A DNA stretch of 64,000 nucleotides from VYFG01 sp965248685 (GTDB lineage Bacteria; Pseudomonadota; Gammaproteobacteria; Arenicellales; Poriferihabitantaceae). Location of the stretch: positions 806,001 through 870,000 of the forward strand of contig CBDFKC010000003.1 in the NCBI GenBank assembly GCA_965248685.1. Direction: 5' to 3'. Positions 15,245-23,177 of the stretch are shown piece after piece. The translations under genes and the position numbers were made by a program. Each line of letters opens with the position of its first letter. Positions within the stretch are counted from its first letter, which is position 1. Under the pieces are notes generated by a model. It made no database searches. It saw only the letters and a program-made list of their open reading frames with translations, and was not told the DNA's origin.

Positions 15245-15526
15245 TGCTTTCAATTTTTGCACCTTGAGTCCGATAGAATTTTGCTCTGCTTCCCAAAGAT
15301 CATAATGAACTTGTTGAGTTAACCAACTTTCTGCAGAGGTCTCGAAAGCTTTTCCTAAGCGTATCGCCATTTCTGGACTAATGCCGGAGCGACCATTTAT
15401 GATAGAAGATAAAGTCTTTCTACTGACACCAAGCGCCTCAGCAGCGTCCGTAACTGTTAATTCTAGTGGCTCCAGACAGAGTTTTTTTAATATTTCTCCC
15501 GGGTGGGGTGGATTGTGCATTTTCAT
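15239..15526 (-). CDS. higA: HigA-type antitoxin, XRE family
   Basis: A 95-aa HigA antitoxin: [16 protein letters not shown] at the start is the family signature. The helix-turn-helix follows ([33 protein letters not shown]), ending with [14 protein letters not shown]. It lies 12 bp downstream of the toxin gene, the toxin-first order typical of higBA. Confidence 0.93.
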   Translation of the reverse strand: MKMHNPPHPGEILKKLCLEPLELTVTDAAEALGVSRKTLSSIINGRSGISPEMAIRLGKAFETSAESWLTQQVHYDLWEAEQNSIGLKVQKLKAA

Positions 15527-15538
15527 AATCTTCGGCCT

Positions 15539-15817
15539 CTAATGATAGTCTTCATAGTCAACTACGACTGCATCAACGCCCTCGAACTGGAACGTTATAC
15601 GCCAGTTTTCACTTACAGAAACCGACCAATCTCCTTTTCTCTTTCCACTCAGCTCATGCAGTTTGAGCCCAGGTAAATCCATGTCTCTTGCAGTTGTTGA
15701 CGCATTTAATCGAGCTAGAATTAATCTAATTCTATTTTCGTGCTTCGATTGAATTCCAGACTTCGTACCTTTTAGAAAGTATTTTTCCAGGCCACGATGT
15801 TTGAAACTCCTAATCAT
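15539..15817 (-). CDS. higB: HigB-type toxin
   Basis: A 92-aa RelE/HigB mRNA interferase: MIRSFKHRGLEKYFLKGTKSGI, then LPGLKLHELSGKRKGDWSVSVSENWRITFQF, ending VDYEDYH. The arrangement of Lys/Arg/Tyr/His matches HigB. A palindromic operator is directly upstream. Confidence 0.93.
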   Translation of the reverse strand: MIRSFKHRGLEKYFLKGTKSGIQSKHENRIRLILARLNASTTARDMDLPGLKLHELSGKRKGDWSVSVSENWRITFQFEGVDAVVVDYEDYH

Positions 15818-15824
15818 GGGTAAT

Positions 15825-15850
15825 TGTAACCTATGTGGTTACGGGTTACA
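15825..15850. promoter_or_regulatory. Palindromic operator of higBA
   Basis: TGTAACC-TATGT-GGTTAC-GGGTTACA has a GTAACC/GGTTAC inverted repeat with 5-bp spacing and a second GGTTACA arm. It is about 8 bp upstream of higB and fits HigA self-repression. Confidence 0.6.
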
Positions 15851-15867
15851 ATAATAAAACCCTAGCG

Positions 15868-15938
15868 GCATAACGTCTAGCTCAGCGCCCGAAGGACAAG
15901 CGCAGCTTTCCGAGGTGCGTTGCAGCTACTTGTTAGAT
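15868..15938 (-). other. attC site
   Basis: GCATAAC-GTC ... GTTAGAT, 71 bp. Nearly the same as the next attC (16407-16467), except for extra central bases (AAGCGCAGCTTTCC region). Confidence 0.9.
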
Positions 15939-15946
15939 GCAATTGT

Positions 15947-16408
15947 TTATTCCCCCAAAAATTCTGATTTATTTTCTCTCACCCAATTCTCAAACCTATC
16001 CATCTTCTCCGTGAACTCTTTTCCGGAGCCAATTTGATAGTTTACAAGCGAAAGAAGGATTCGAGTTACCACCTCGTCACCATTAACGGAAATATACTTT
16101 TCTTCACAATTATTGGCATGTTTAAGAGCATTCTTAGTTACATTAATAAATTTCTGACTAAACTCAGTTTTGTTCTTAAATTCTAGGCCTCTTTCGATCG
16201 TTTGTTTATACATTAGGCAGAACATATTATTTTCATTATTCTTAACCCACTCACCATCGACATAATTACCCAAAATTTCTTCTGAAGCCGCTGCTAACGT
16301 AATAATTGAACAAGGATCACCTTTAGAAAAAAATAGATCAATTGCTGTATCAAGCTGACTTTTAGCAGCATCAAGTTTATGCAGTTTCTCCATTTTCGAT
16401 TTTTGCAT
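15947..16408 (-). CDS. Cassette protein of unknown function
   Basis: A 153-aa helical, soluble protein. The stretch KLDAAKSQLDTAIDLFF-KGDPCSIITLAAASEEIL occurs in a family of uncharacterised bacterial proteins that I recognise by pattern but cannot give a function. The start is uncertain: the ATG at 16408 lies in the attC core (GTTAGATG), and the alternative Met at 16393 (MEKLHKL) would place the start inside the cassette proper. Confidence 0.65.
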   Translation of the reverse strand: MQKSKMEKLHKLDAAKSQLDTAIDLFFSKGDPCSIITLAAASEEILGNYVDGEWVKNNENNMFCLMYKQTIERGLEFKNKTEFSQKFINVTKNALKHANNCEEKYISVNGDEVVTRILLSLVNYQIGSGKEFTEKMDRFENWVRENKSEFLGE

Positions 16409-16467
16409 CTAACGTCTAGCTCAGCGCCCGAGGCGAAGTCGAGGTGCGTTGCAGCTACTTGTTAGCT
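16407..16467 (-). other. attC site
   Basis: ATCTAAC-GTC ... CAGCGCCCGAGGCGAAGTCG ... GTTAGCT, 61 bp. It belongs to the cassette whose gene is split by the IS element. Confidence 0.9.
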
Positions 16468-16472
16468 GTAAT

Positions 16473-16914
16473 TTACTCATGACTTAAACTACTCGAATCT
16501 ACTCTGTTTACTGGCACAAAGCCTTGCGTTTTTTTAAAGGACATATTGTGCAAAAAATTACTCATAGAATCAGATGGGTCAATTTTTGCTAAATTTAACT
16601 TCTCTAATGTCGTGCGTGAGACCGCTACAGAGAGTATTGGAGAGTTTTCAAGATGCCCAGTATTAGAGTTTAGCAATTGATCAACAGCAGTAATTATTAC
16701 TACTTGATCGGGAAGGATTGAAAAAAGTTCATTCGCTACCCGAAGCGCACAACTGCAAACATAATCTTGAAATATTTCGTTAAACCTACCTTTTGGCAAT
16801 TTCTTTACTGAAAGTCGCCCCGATGCTAGTAAAGTTTTACTTTCACTCGGAACAATTTCGCTCGAATGGATATTAATCTCAGCTTCAATAATTGAGTTTT
16901 CATAAATGTTAAAG
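16473..16914 (-). pseudogene. 3' part of IS-split cassette gene
   Basis: C-terminal 146 codons of a gene whose 5' part lies at 19531-20090. Removing the IS and one copy of the 7-bp target duplication rejoins GGC-TCG-AAG-TTG-TCC-TTT in frame; 560 + 442 bases give 1002, exactly 334 codons with the stop. The translated part includes SVKKLPKGRFNEIFQDYVCS, a GHLENSPILSVAVSR strand and DPSDSMSNFLHNMSFKKTQGF. The family is a conserved bacterial protein of unknown function. A frame that starts inside the IS end (16970) could still express this part. Confidence 0.88.
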
Positions 16915-16921
16915 GACAACT
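16915..16921. repeat. Target-site duplication, left copy
   Basis: GACAACT directly precedes the IS end; the same 7 bases follow the other end at 19531-19537. Confidence 0.9.
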
Positions 16922-17097
16922 TGCGTATTCCGTTCGAATCCTGCCACCGATTCCGGTGCAAAGCTGCCACCTATTCCGTTTGAAAGCTGCCACCCATTCC
17001 GGTGAAGTCTGCCACCCCTGATTAAGGGGAAAAAGGAGCCCTATAACGCGGGATAACCCAGCTATTCTGAGTCTTTACATTATTGTGAGGAATCAGG

Positions 17098-18639
17098 ATG
17101 CCAGCCAAGAGGTTGTCCGTGAGAAAGATAAAAGAAGTGCTGCGCCTGAAGGCCAGTGGAATGAGTATCCGCCAGATCGCGTTATGTTGTGGCATCAGCC
17201 GACCCGCCGCGACAGATTATGTAAGACGTAGTGAATCAGCAGGATTGGGATGGCCATTGCCACCGGATCTGACGGAAGTAGGTTTGGAAGCAAAACTGTT
17301 TCCATCAGCACCCAATTGTGTTGCCCGAGATCGGCGTTCACCCGATTGGATAGTGGTGCAGAAAGAACTTAAACGCAAAGGTGTCACTAAGTTTCTGTTG
17401 TGGCAGGAGTATCGGGTATTGCATCCCCAAGGGTATCAATACAGCTGGTTCTGCGATCAGTATCGCCACTGGCTCGGTAAGCAAAACCTGGTCATGCGCC
17501 AGACCCATCGCGCTGGCGAGAAGCTGTTTGTGGATTACGCTGGCCAAACCGTTGCCATTATTGATCAAGGTACCGGCGAAGCCCGCTCTGCCCAAATCTT
17601 TGTGGCAGTACTGGGCGCCTCCAACTACACCTATGCTGAAGCCACCTGGGCCCAGGGCTTAGCCGACTGGATTGGCGCACACCAACGTGCGTTGACCTTC
17701 CTCGGCGGGGTGCCGGAAATGATTGTCCCCGATAACCTCAAAAGTGGGGTTCATCAAGCTCATCGATACGAACCTGATATCAATCCAACCTATCAGGAGT
17801 TGGCCACCCATTACGGCGTGGCTATCATCCCGGCGCGGGTCAGGCGGCCAAAGGATAAAGCCAAAGCAGAAGTTGGCGTGCTGATTGTCGAACGCTGGAT
17901 ACTGGCCGTATTACGCCACCGCACCTTCTTCTCATTATCTGAACTCAATCTGGCCATCAAAGATCTGTTGGAACGTTTAAATCACCGCTCCTTCAAGAAG
18001 CTATCGGGTTGTAGGCAACAACTGTTTGCAGAGATCGATCAACCCGTATTACGGGCATTACCCACAACGCCCTATGTCTATGCCGAATGGAAGAAGGCAC
18101 GGGTACATATCGATTATCACGTCGACATCCATGGCTACTATTACTCCGTCCCTCACCAATTGGTCAAAAAGCAGCTGGATGTACGACTCACTACCTACAC
18201 CATCGAATGTTTCCACAAAGGTAAGCGGGTCGCGAGCCATCAACGTTCTTATCAAAAAGGGGGCCATATCACGGTACGCGAACACATGCCCAAAAGTCAC
18301 CAACACTATGGTGATTGGTCGCCTCAAAGATTCAGGCAATGGGCCGAGAAAACCGGACCAGCCACCGCCCAATTGATTACCCAGGTGCTGTCGTCAAGAC
18401 GTCATCCTGAACAAAGCTACCGATCCTGCCTGGGCATTCTACGTCTGGGTAAAGCCTATGGCAGCAGCCGCCTTGAGGCCGCCTGTGCCCGTGCTCTATT
18501 ACTCGGCACTTGTCGATATAAAAGCATTGAATCGATCCTGAAGTGCGGCCTGGATCAACAGCCACTTCCCACACAAGATGCACAGCAAACCCTTCCCGAA
18601 GACCACGACAATGTGCGTGGGGCTTCTTATTACCATTAA
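17098..18639 (+). CDS. istA: IS21-family transposase IstA
   Basis: A 513-aa transposase. An N-terminal helix-turn-helix (residues about 8-45: VRKIKEVLRLKASGMSIRQIA) is followed by the retroviral-integrase-like core with DDE residues D146 (FVDYAG), D212 (VPDNLK) and E258 (KAKAEVGV). A beta-barrel and C-terminal domain complete it. Length and motifs match the family. It is followed after 27 bp by istB, the usual two-gene operon. Confidence 0.95.
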   Translation: MPAKRLSVRKIKEVLRLKASGMSIRQIALCCGISRPAATDYVRRSESAGLGWPLPPDLTEVGLEAKLFPSAPNCVARDRRSPDWIVVQKELKRKGVTKFLLWQEYRVLHPQGYQYSWFCDQYRHWLGKQNLVMRQTHRAGEKLFVDYAGQTVAIIDQGTGEARSAQIFVAVLGASNYTYAEATWAQGLADWIGAHQRALTFLGGVPEMIVPDNLKSGVHQAHRYEPDINPTYQELATHYGVAIIPARVRRPKDKAKAEVGVLIVERWILAVLRHRTFFSLSELNLAIKDLLERLNHRSFKKLSGCRQQLFAEIDQPVLRALPTTPYVYAEWKKARVHIDYHVDIHGYYYSVPHQLVKKQLDVRLTTYTIECFHKGKRVASHQRSYQKGGHITVREHMPKSHQHYGDWSPQRFRQWAEKTGPATAQLITQVLSSRRHPEQSYRSCLGILRLGKAYGSSRLEAACARALLLGTCRYKSIESILKCGLDQQPLPTQDAQQTLPEDHDNVRGASYYH

Positions 18640-18666
18640 TATCAACCAACGAATAGGAAAAATGAG

Positions 18667-19425
18667 ATGTTAAATCACCCCACGTTAGACAAGTTACACA
18701 CCCTGCGTTTTACCGGTATGGCAAAAGCGTTATCCGACCAAATTGATCTACCGGATATCGATGACTTAAGTTTCGAAGAACGGCTCGGACTACTGATCGA
18801 TCGGGAAATCACCGAACGAGAAGATCGACGATTAACCTCAAGATTACGCCAGGCTAAACTCAAGCACAGCGCCTGTGTCGAAGATATCGACTACCGCCAG
18901 GCACGCAACCTGGATAAATCCTTAATCCGTGATCTGGCACAGTGTCAATGGATCAGAAAGCATCTTAACCTGTTGATCACCGGACCAACGGGGGTGGGTA
19001 AAACCTGGATCGCTTGTGCGCTGGCGCATAAAGCCTGCTGTGAGGGTTATAGTGCTTTGTACCTGCGATTACCAAGATTACTCGAATCCCTACCTATTGC
19101 CAAAGGGGATGGGAGTTACGCCAAGCTCCTGGCAAAGCTCGCGAAGATTGACGTACTGATCTTGGACGATTGGGGGCTGGCGCCACTCACGCCGGAGCAC
19201 CGTCGTGATCTACTCGAGATCATCGAAGACCGACATGACTCCCGTTCCACGATCGTCACCAGTCAATTACCCATTGAACAATGGCACGACATGATTGGTG
19301 ATCCAACACTAGCTGACGCCATCTTGGACCGACTGGTACACAGCGCTTATAAAATAAGCTTAAAAGGCGAGTCCATGCGCAAAAGAAAGTCGATATTGAC
19401 GGCACCGGGGGTGTCACTGTCATAA
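18667..19425 (+). CDS. istB: IS21 helper ATPase IstB
   Basis: A 252-aa AAA+ DNA-binding ATPase of the IstB/DnaC type: N-terminal helical domain, Walker A GPTGVGKT at 106-113, Walker B VLILDDWG near 165-172, and the IVTSQLPIEQWHDMIGDPTLADAILDRLVHSAYKI sensor region. It helps IstA choose target DNA. Intact. Confidence 0.95.
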   Translation: MLNHPTLDKLHTLRFTGMAKALSDQIDLPDIDDLSFEERLGLLIDREITEREDRRLTSRLRQAKLKHSACVEDIDYRQARNLDKSLIRDLAQCQWIRKHLNLLITGPTGVGKTWIACALAHKACCEGYSALYLRLPRLLESLPIAKGDGSYAKLLAKLAKIDVLILDDWGLAPLTPEHRRDLLEIIEDRHDSRSTIVTSQLPIEQWHDMIGDPTLADAILDRLVHSAYKISLKGESMRKRKSILTAPGVSLS

Positions 19426-19530
19426 TACCCAAAGACCCGCGTCGCTAGCGCTCCGATGGGTGGCAGCTTTGCTCCGGTTTACGTGGCAGCTTTCAAACGG
19501 AATGGGTGGCAGGATTCAACGGAATACGCA

Positions 19531-19537
19531 GACAACT
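19531..19537. repeat. Target-site duplication, right copy
   Basis: GACAACT follows the IS right end and matches 16915-16921. Confidence 0.9.
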
Positions 19538-20090
19538 TCGAGCCCAAATTTGATATTTCTGAAAACGGATTTAGTTCTTCAATTACTTTAATCTTTGAGT
19601 CGTTGTCTCCATCAAGCAATAATCTTGAATGTTTTTGGCTATCTTCCCAATCGGCTAAGCTTTCTCTCCATTCTTTTTGTTTTTCTTCGTGCTTTTGTTC
19701 ATCCGTAGTTTGAGCGGCAGACAGGTTTTCCTTAAGTTTTTGTCTTTTTTTATTTTCTCTGTTTAAGATTTTATCTAATAAGTTCGGGCTATAGTTTTTT
19801 TCTTTATCTCTAGCTAGGGATTCTTTTTCCGATGAGCGATTTGGTTCCGCTGGTTTAAGAACCTCAGACACTTCTTTCCAATCAATACGAGCACTACATT
19901 CTTTGTGTAGCGACTGGATGAGCTCAATATGATTTTCATATACTTCAACTTCATATGCTGATTGTTCAAGCTCCTGCATTTTTGCATATTCTTTTTCTCT
20001 CTTTTCAAGCTCTCGCTGTCTTCGTTTTGCGTCCCTCTCTGCGGCTCGAACAGCTGAGCCTATAGATCTAACTGTTCCTCTCCATCCCAT
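19531..20090 (-). pseudogene. 5' part of IS-split cassette gene
   Basis: N-terminal 186 codons of the gene continued at 16473-16914. The sequence starts MGWRGTVRSIGSAVRAAERDAKRRQRELEKR, a strongly charged coiled-coil region. It then has YEVEVYENHIELIQSLHKECSARIDW, a second charged segment and EELNPFSEISNLGSKLS. After insertion the frame runs a short way into the IS and stops at 19479, giving a 203-aa truncated product. The intact protein would be 333 aa, of unknown function. Since the family is a widespread conserved one, the split is probably recent. Confidence 0.88.
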
Positions 20091-20119
20091 AGTAATTTGC
20101 CTCTATTGTTCAAAAATGC

Positions 20120-20176
20120 AGCTAACGTCGAATTCAGCGCCCACTTTCAGCGGTGCGCTGCAATTCCTTGTTAGAT
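20120..20176 (-). other. attC site
   Basis: AGCTAAC-GTC ... CAGCGCCCACTTTCAGCGGTGCGCTG ... GTTAGAT, 57 bp; well formed. Confidence 0.9.
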
Positions 20177-20950
20177 TTATTTTTCGACAAAAATTTCATC
20201 AATTTCTACTTCATGTAATTTAGTGTCCGCCATATCAGAGAGACTATATAAAGAAATTACATTGAGTAATTTTTTATTTCTTCTATCAAACAATTTTAGA
20301 ATTGCAGTTGAATCATATACTCTAATCAGAATTTGTTTGTTTAGTGGTGTCGCCAGAAATTCTGTTGTACTTCGAGCTGTGTACCATCCAGCCCCGTAGC
20401 AAAACATAACAAACAGCAGTATTTGAAACAGTATATTGTAGTTTCGTTCGCCAACTACAGAGGCAAACCTACTTACGATTCCCAAATCTTGCCTCTTAAA
20501 CCCAGTTTCCATTCTTTCGAATACAGGTTTCTTATCCTTCTCAAACAGTTTGTCAATTACGGCTGGAACTACCAAATAAAATAGGTCTATCCACAAAACT
20601 GCAAATATGAATAAAGGTAGGAATTTTTTGAATTCTCCAGTCGCAAGATAAACCACCCAAAGAATAAAAAACAAAAGAAGGTGCATCAAAATAAAACGCC
20701 TAAATGGAGTCTTTATTAAACCTTTCCACTCAAGCGCTATTATGTTTGCAAATATCGCTACAAAACTGGCAAAAAGTAAGATCCCAAATGCTGCTCGTAT
20801 TGTCTGCTCTATATTAAGTGAAATAAAGCTATTGGGAATTCCAGAATATGCTAAATATCCTGATTCGAATTGATATGCACTAACATAACTCAGTATTGTA
20901 AATAGTCCGATTAAAACACTATCGGATAGCCTTTTGTTTTCTTCACTCAT
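20177..20950 (-). CDS. Cassette membrane protein of unknown function
   Basis: A 257-aa protein with about five membrane segments (roughly residues 13-33, 50-70, 85-103, 112-132 and 173-192), a basic cytoplasmic loop between the last two, and a soluble C-terminal 60 residues (KQILIRVYDSTAILKLFDRRN and the acidic end VEIDEIFVEK). I do not recognise a family. It occupies a full cassette. Confidence 0.75.
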   Translation of the reverse strand: MSEENKRLSDSVLIGLFTILSYVSAYQFESGYLAYSGIPNSFISLNIEQTIRAAFGILLFASFVAIFANIIALEWKGLIKTPFRRFILMHLLLFFILWVVYLATGEFKKFLPLFIFAVLWIDLFYLVVPAVIDKLFEKDKKPVFERMETGFKRQDLGIVSRFASVVGERNYNILFQILLFVMFCYGAGWYTARSTTEFLATPLNKQILIRVYDSTAILKLFDRRNKKLLNVISLYSLSDMADTKLHEVEIDEIFVEK

Positions 20951-20966
20951 TCAAATTACTGATTGA

Positions 20967-21023
20967 ATCTAACGTCCTTGTTCAGCGCCAACTTTAGTTG
21001 TGCGCTGCAACAGCTTGTTATGT
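20967..21023 (-). other. attC site
   Basis: ATCTAAC-GTC ... CAGCGCCAACTTTAGTTGTGCGCTG ... GTTATGT, 57 bp. Closely related to the distant attC at 9912-9967. It contains the stop of the antitoxin gene. Confidence 0.9.
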
Positions 21024-21221
21024 CGCGGTCGAACGATTTTCGACGTATTCTCGAAGAGCCTCATTAACGGCTTTCGAATTTGGAAATAATTTATGTAGGT
21101 CGGGGTCAATTAAAACTACGTTCGTTCCTTTTTTATAGTTTCGAGCAAATTTTCCTCTCTCTCCAGATTTAATTAAATCTTCTGAATATTCTGATCTCAT
21201 TTCATCGTTTTTAGCTTTCAT
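21018..21221 (-). CDS. BrnA-like antitoxin
   Basis: A 67-aa protein: MKAKNDEMRSEYSEDLIKSGERGKFARNYKKGTNVVLIDPDLHKLFPNSKAVNEALREYV. This short helix-rich type is regularly found just after BrnT toxins and is thought to be their antitoxin. The gene overlaps the toxin by 11 bp. It is unlike the ribbon-helix-helix BrnA of the other BrnT pair at 13674-13898. Confidence 0.78.
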   Translation of the reverse strand: MKAKNDEMRSEYSEDLIKSGERGKFARNYKKGTNVVLIDPDLHKLFPNSKAVNEALREYVENRSTAT

Positions 21222-21483
21222 AGGCTTTACGCTCTCTAGGAGTCATCCGTCGTGCACTGATTAATCTTATTTTACTGTCTCGATCAGTAAAAGACACTAC
21301 TAAACACTTGTTACTAGAGGTACTTCCGAATATAAGATACCGTTCTTCGTCCAAAGAATGATCAGGATCAGCCACAGTTAGCGATAAATCATCACCAAAT
21401 ACCTCAGTAGCTTCAAAAAAAGTGATTCCATGTTTGGACTCATTCTGTTTCGATTTTTCCGAATCCCACTCAAAATCTATCAC
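21211..21483 (-). CDS. brnT: BrnT-type toxin, second pair
   Basis: A 90-aa BrnT (DUF497) protein: MIDFEWDSEKSKQNESKHGITFFEATEVF, EERYLIFGSTSSNKCLVVSFTDR, IRLISARRMTPRERKAYE. It has the same fold and motifs as the toxin at 13902-14180 but is clearly diverged, so the two pairs were acquired separately. Expected RNA-cleaving growth inhibitor. Confidence 0.92.
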   Translation of the reverse strand: MIDFEWDSEKSKQNESKHGITFFEATEVFGDDLSLTVADPDHSLDEERYLIFGSTSSNKCLVVSFTDRDSKIRLISARRMTPRERKAYES

Positions 21484-21502
21484 CTTAATTTGTCCTCAAG
21501 AG

Positions 21503-21563
21503 ACATAACGCTCAAATCAGCGGCGCGGCCTTGGCCGCGTCCGACTGCATTTGCTTGTTATGT
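21503..21563 (-). other. attC of SnoaL cassette, inner copy
   Basis: ACATAAC-GCTC ... CAGCGGCGCGGCC-TT-GGCCGCGTCCG ... GTTATGT. Same sequence as 24471-24531 apart from the first core bases, which by the recombination rule belong to the next cassette. Confidence 0.93.
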
Positions 21564-21913
21564 GAATGCATTGGTATCAAACACCAATATGATTTTTGAT
21601 ATTTTTTCATCATTCACCTCAAATGTTTGAACCATCCTTGTCTTTATTCCTTGTTTCGAAAATTGATAAACAAAGCACACCGAATTTTCTTTCTCAAAAA
21701 CATCTTCCGTTTCAATACTTACATTATTTGGAGGATTTTTCCTAAGGGATTCAATATAAGCCTTTGCACTTGTAGTGCGTTGGAATGGACCTTCGAATAT
21801 AAGGTTTTCAGCAAAGACTGCCTCCATGCTTTCTAACGGCTCGTGGCCAATAAAAGCATTCAAATATTTCAGAGCTAGTTCAGTGGGTGTTGCCATTTTC
21901 GGTGTTCACATAA
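21509..21913 (-). repeat. SnoaL-like cassette, inner copy (405 bp)
   Basis: The complete cassette, from the crossover base of one attC to that of the next, is repeated at 24477-24881. By eye the two copies are the same throughout, and the match ends at the recombination points. Confidence 0.9.
21558..21896 (-). CDS. SnoaL/NTF2-like protein, inner copy
   Basis: A 112-aa NTF2-fold protein of the SnoaL-like kind: MATPTELALKYLNAFIGHEPLESMEAVFAENLIFEGPF, an internal YIESLRKNPPNN helix, and strands ending VNDEKISKIILVFDTNAFT. Such small domains are single-pocket binding or isomerase proteins; no substrate can be given. Translation is the same as the copy at 24526-24864. The TAA stop is made from the attC core. 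Confidence 0.85.
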   Translation of the reverse strand: MATPTELALKYLNAFIGHEPLESMEAVFAENLIFEGPFQRTTSAKAYIESLRKNPPNNVSIETEDVFEKENSVCFVYQFSKQGIKTRMVQTFEVNDEKISKIILVFDTNAFT

Positions 21914-21978
21914 CGTCCGACTAAGCGCCAAAATCGAGCGCTAGCGAAAATTTTGTGCGCTTCAGTCACTTGTTAGAT
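21908..21978 (-). other. attC site of the kinase cassette
   Basis: ACATAAC-GTCC ... AAGCGCCAAAATCGAGCGCTAGCG ... GTTAGAT, 71 bp. The kinase gene ends in TGA inside it (21962). Confidence 0.9.
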
Positions 21979-23101
21979 TCAATTTTTGTTCTATTGCAAT
22001 ATAGTAACCTCTCCGAAATCTTATCAATTCTGCTTCCTCTAATTGGACTAGTGCTGATTCTATATTCTCCGCAAACCTTGGCCAGGGATTCATGCGCCCG
22101 ATTAAAGCATACTCAATAGATGATCTATTAGACTCTTTCGAAACACCCGCGAAAGCGGACATGTATTCTAGTATCTCATCAAACGAAACTTCTGAGTCGT
22201 CAGGGCCCCCAAGAAACTTCATAATCCTATTTTGAGTTTTACTTAAAATAAACTTCTTGGAGTTCTGTGCATTGTTTCCCAAAACCTCATCTACTCTTTC
22301 TATCACTTCTTCTAGTGATTTCAGCCTATTCCTCGGATCGAATCTACACATCGACGATACCAACCCATCTATACTGTGTTGTTTTTTGAAACCCAGAATC
22401 TCTGAAATAGGAACCATATCTTTCCCCGGCGTATGTTCATACTCTCCTGTTACCATAAAATACAGTATACGTCCGAGGCTAAAAATATCCCCCGGCTTTT
22501 CATATGTTGGCGGAAGTGATGTTTGTTCTGGTGCGGCGAAGTGCATTGGCCCAACTTTGTCCCTTATAAGGGTTGCGCGTTTCTCATCATTTTCGAGATC
22601 AATAAAACATATACCAAAGTCAGCTACCTTTACGTCTTTTTCTGTATCCGCCAACAAAATATTACTAGGTTTTAAGTCTCGATGAATAACTCCCGAGTTA
22701 TGTATATCTTGGACTCCAGAACAAATATTTCTAAACAATCGCAATGAAAGGTTTATCTCACCTTTATAGTAATTGTGATCAGCCAAAGTCCCATACTTTG
22801 CCAGTTCTGTAACGAGATAAAGAGGGTTTTGGGTAGAGTCATCTTCGATCAAATTACTGCTTGCGATAATTTCAATAACAAATTGAGAATTAATTTGAGT
22901 TAGAGCGGAGATTTCATTATTTAGTCGTGCTGAGTTGTTCCGACCAGGTCTAAAATCTTCTCGAAAGATTTTGATTGCGATCTTTCGGTTTTGATTAACT
23001 GTATCCTCTCCTTCGTAAACGATACTTTGGCCACCCTCGCCAATTTTTTGCTTTATCCTAAATCTTTCATCGATCAACTTATTTTTCATTTCGTTATCCA
23101 T
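21962..23101 (-). CDS. Ser/Thr protein kinase in a cassette
   Basis: A 379-aa Hanks-type protein kinase with a full active site: glycine loop GEGGQS (21-26), K44 (AIKIF), helix-C E63, catalytic loop HRDLKPSN (140-147), DFG 161-163, APEQ 190-193 and D205 (GDIFSLGR). All catalytic residues are present, so it should be active. No transmembrane or PASTA/WD region follows. Instead residues about 290-379 look like a winged helix (IESALVQLEEAELIRFRRGYYIAI), suggesting a nucleic-acid or partner-binding module. Soluble. It is an uncommon load for an integron cassette; I suggest a signalling or defence role but cannot show it. Confidence 0.9.
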   Translation of the reverse strand: MDNEMKNKLIDERFRIKQKIGEGGQSIVYEGEDTVNQNRKIAIKIFREDFRPGRNNSARLNNEISALTQINSQFVIEIIASSNLIEDDSTQNPLYLVTELAKYGTLADHNYYKGEINLSLRLFRNICSGVQDIHNSGVIHRDLKPSNILLADTEKDVKVADFGICFIDLENDEKRATLIRDKVGPMHFAAPEQTSLPPTYEKPGDIFSLGRILYFMVTGEYEHTPGKDMVPISEILGFKKQHSIDGLVSSMCRFDPRNRLKSLEEVIERVDEVLGNNAQNSKKFILSKTQNRIMKFLGGPDDSEVSFDEILEYMSAFAGVSKESNRSSIEYALIGRMNPWPRFAENIESALVQLEEAELIRFRRGYYIAIEQKLNLTSD

Positions 23102-23118
23102 AGTTCGAGAGCTGAAGA

Positions 23119-23177
23119 ATCTAACGTCAGGTTAACGGCCCAGCTTTAGCTGGTGCCAGTTCAACCTCTTGTTAAGC
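23119..23177 (-). other. attC site
   Basis: ATCTAAC-GTC ... CGGCCCAGCTTTAGCTGGTGCC ... GTTAAGC, 59 bp. Supplies the TAA stop of the upstream coiled-coil protein. Confidence 0.88.

Larger units (their letters stand above)
16922..19530 (+). mobile_element. IS21-family insertion sequence
   Basis: A 2609-bp element. Both ends read TGCGTATTCCGTT...GAATCCTGCCACC in inverted orientation (one extra C on the left), with 5'-TG/CA-3' termini and a 7-bp target duplication GACAACT. Multiple terminal TGCCACC repeats lie inside the ends: 16942, 16965, 16988 and 17010 on the left; 19459, 19483 and 19505 on the right. These are typical transposase-binding sites of IS21 elements. It encodes istA and istB in tandem, both intact, so the element looks able to move. 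It interrupts a cassette gene. Confidence 0.95.
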
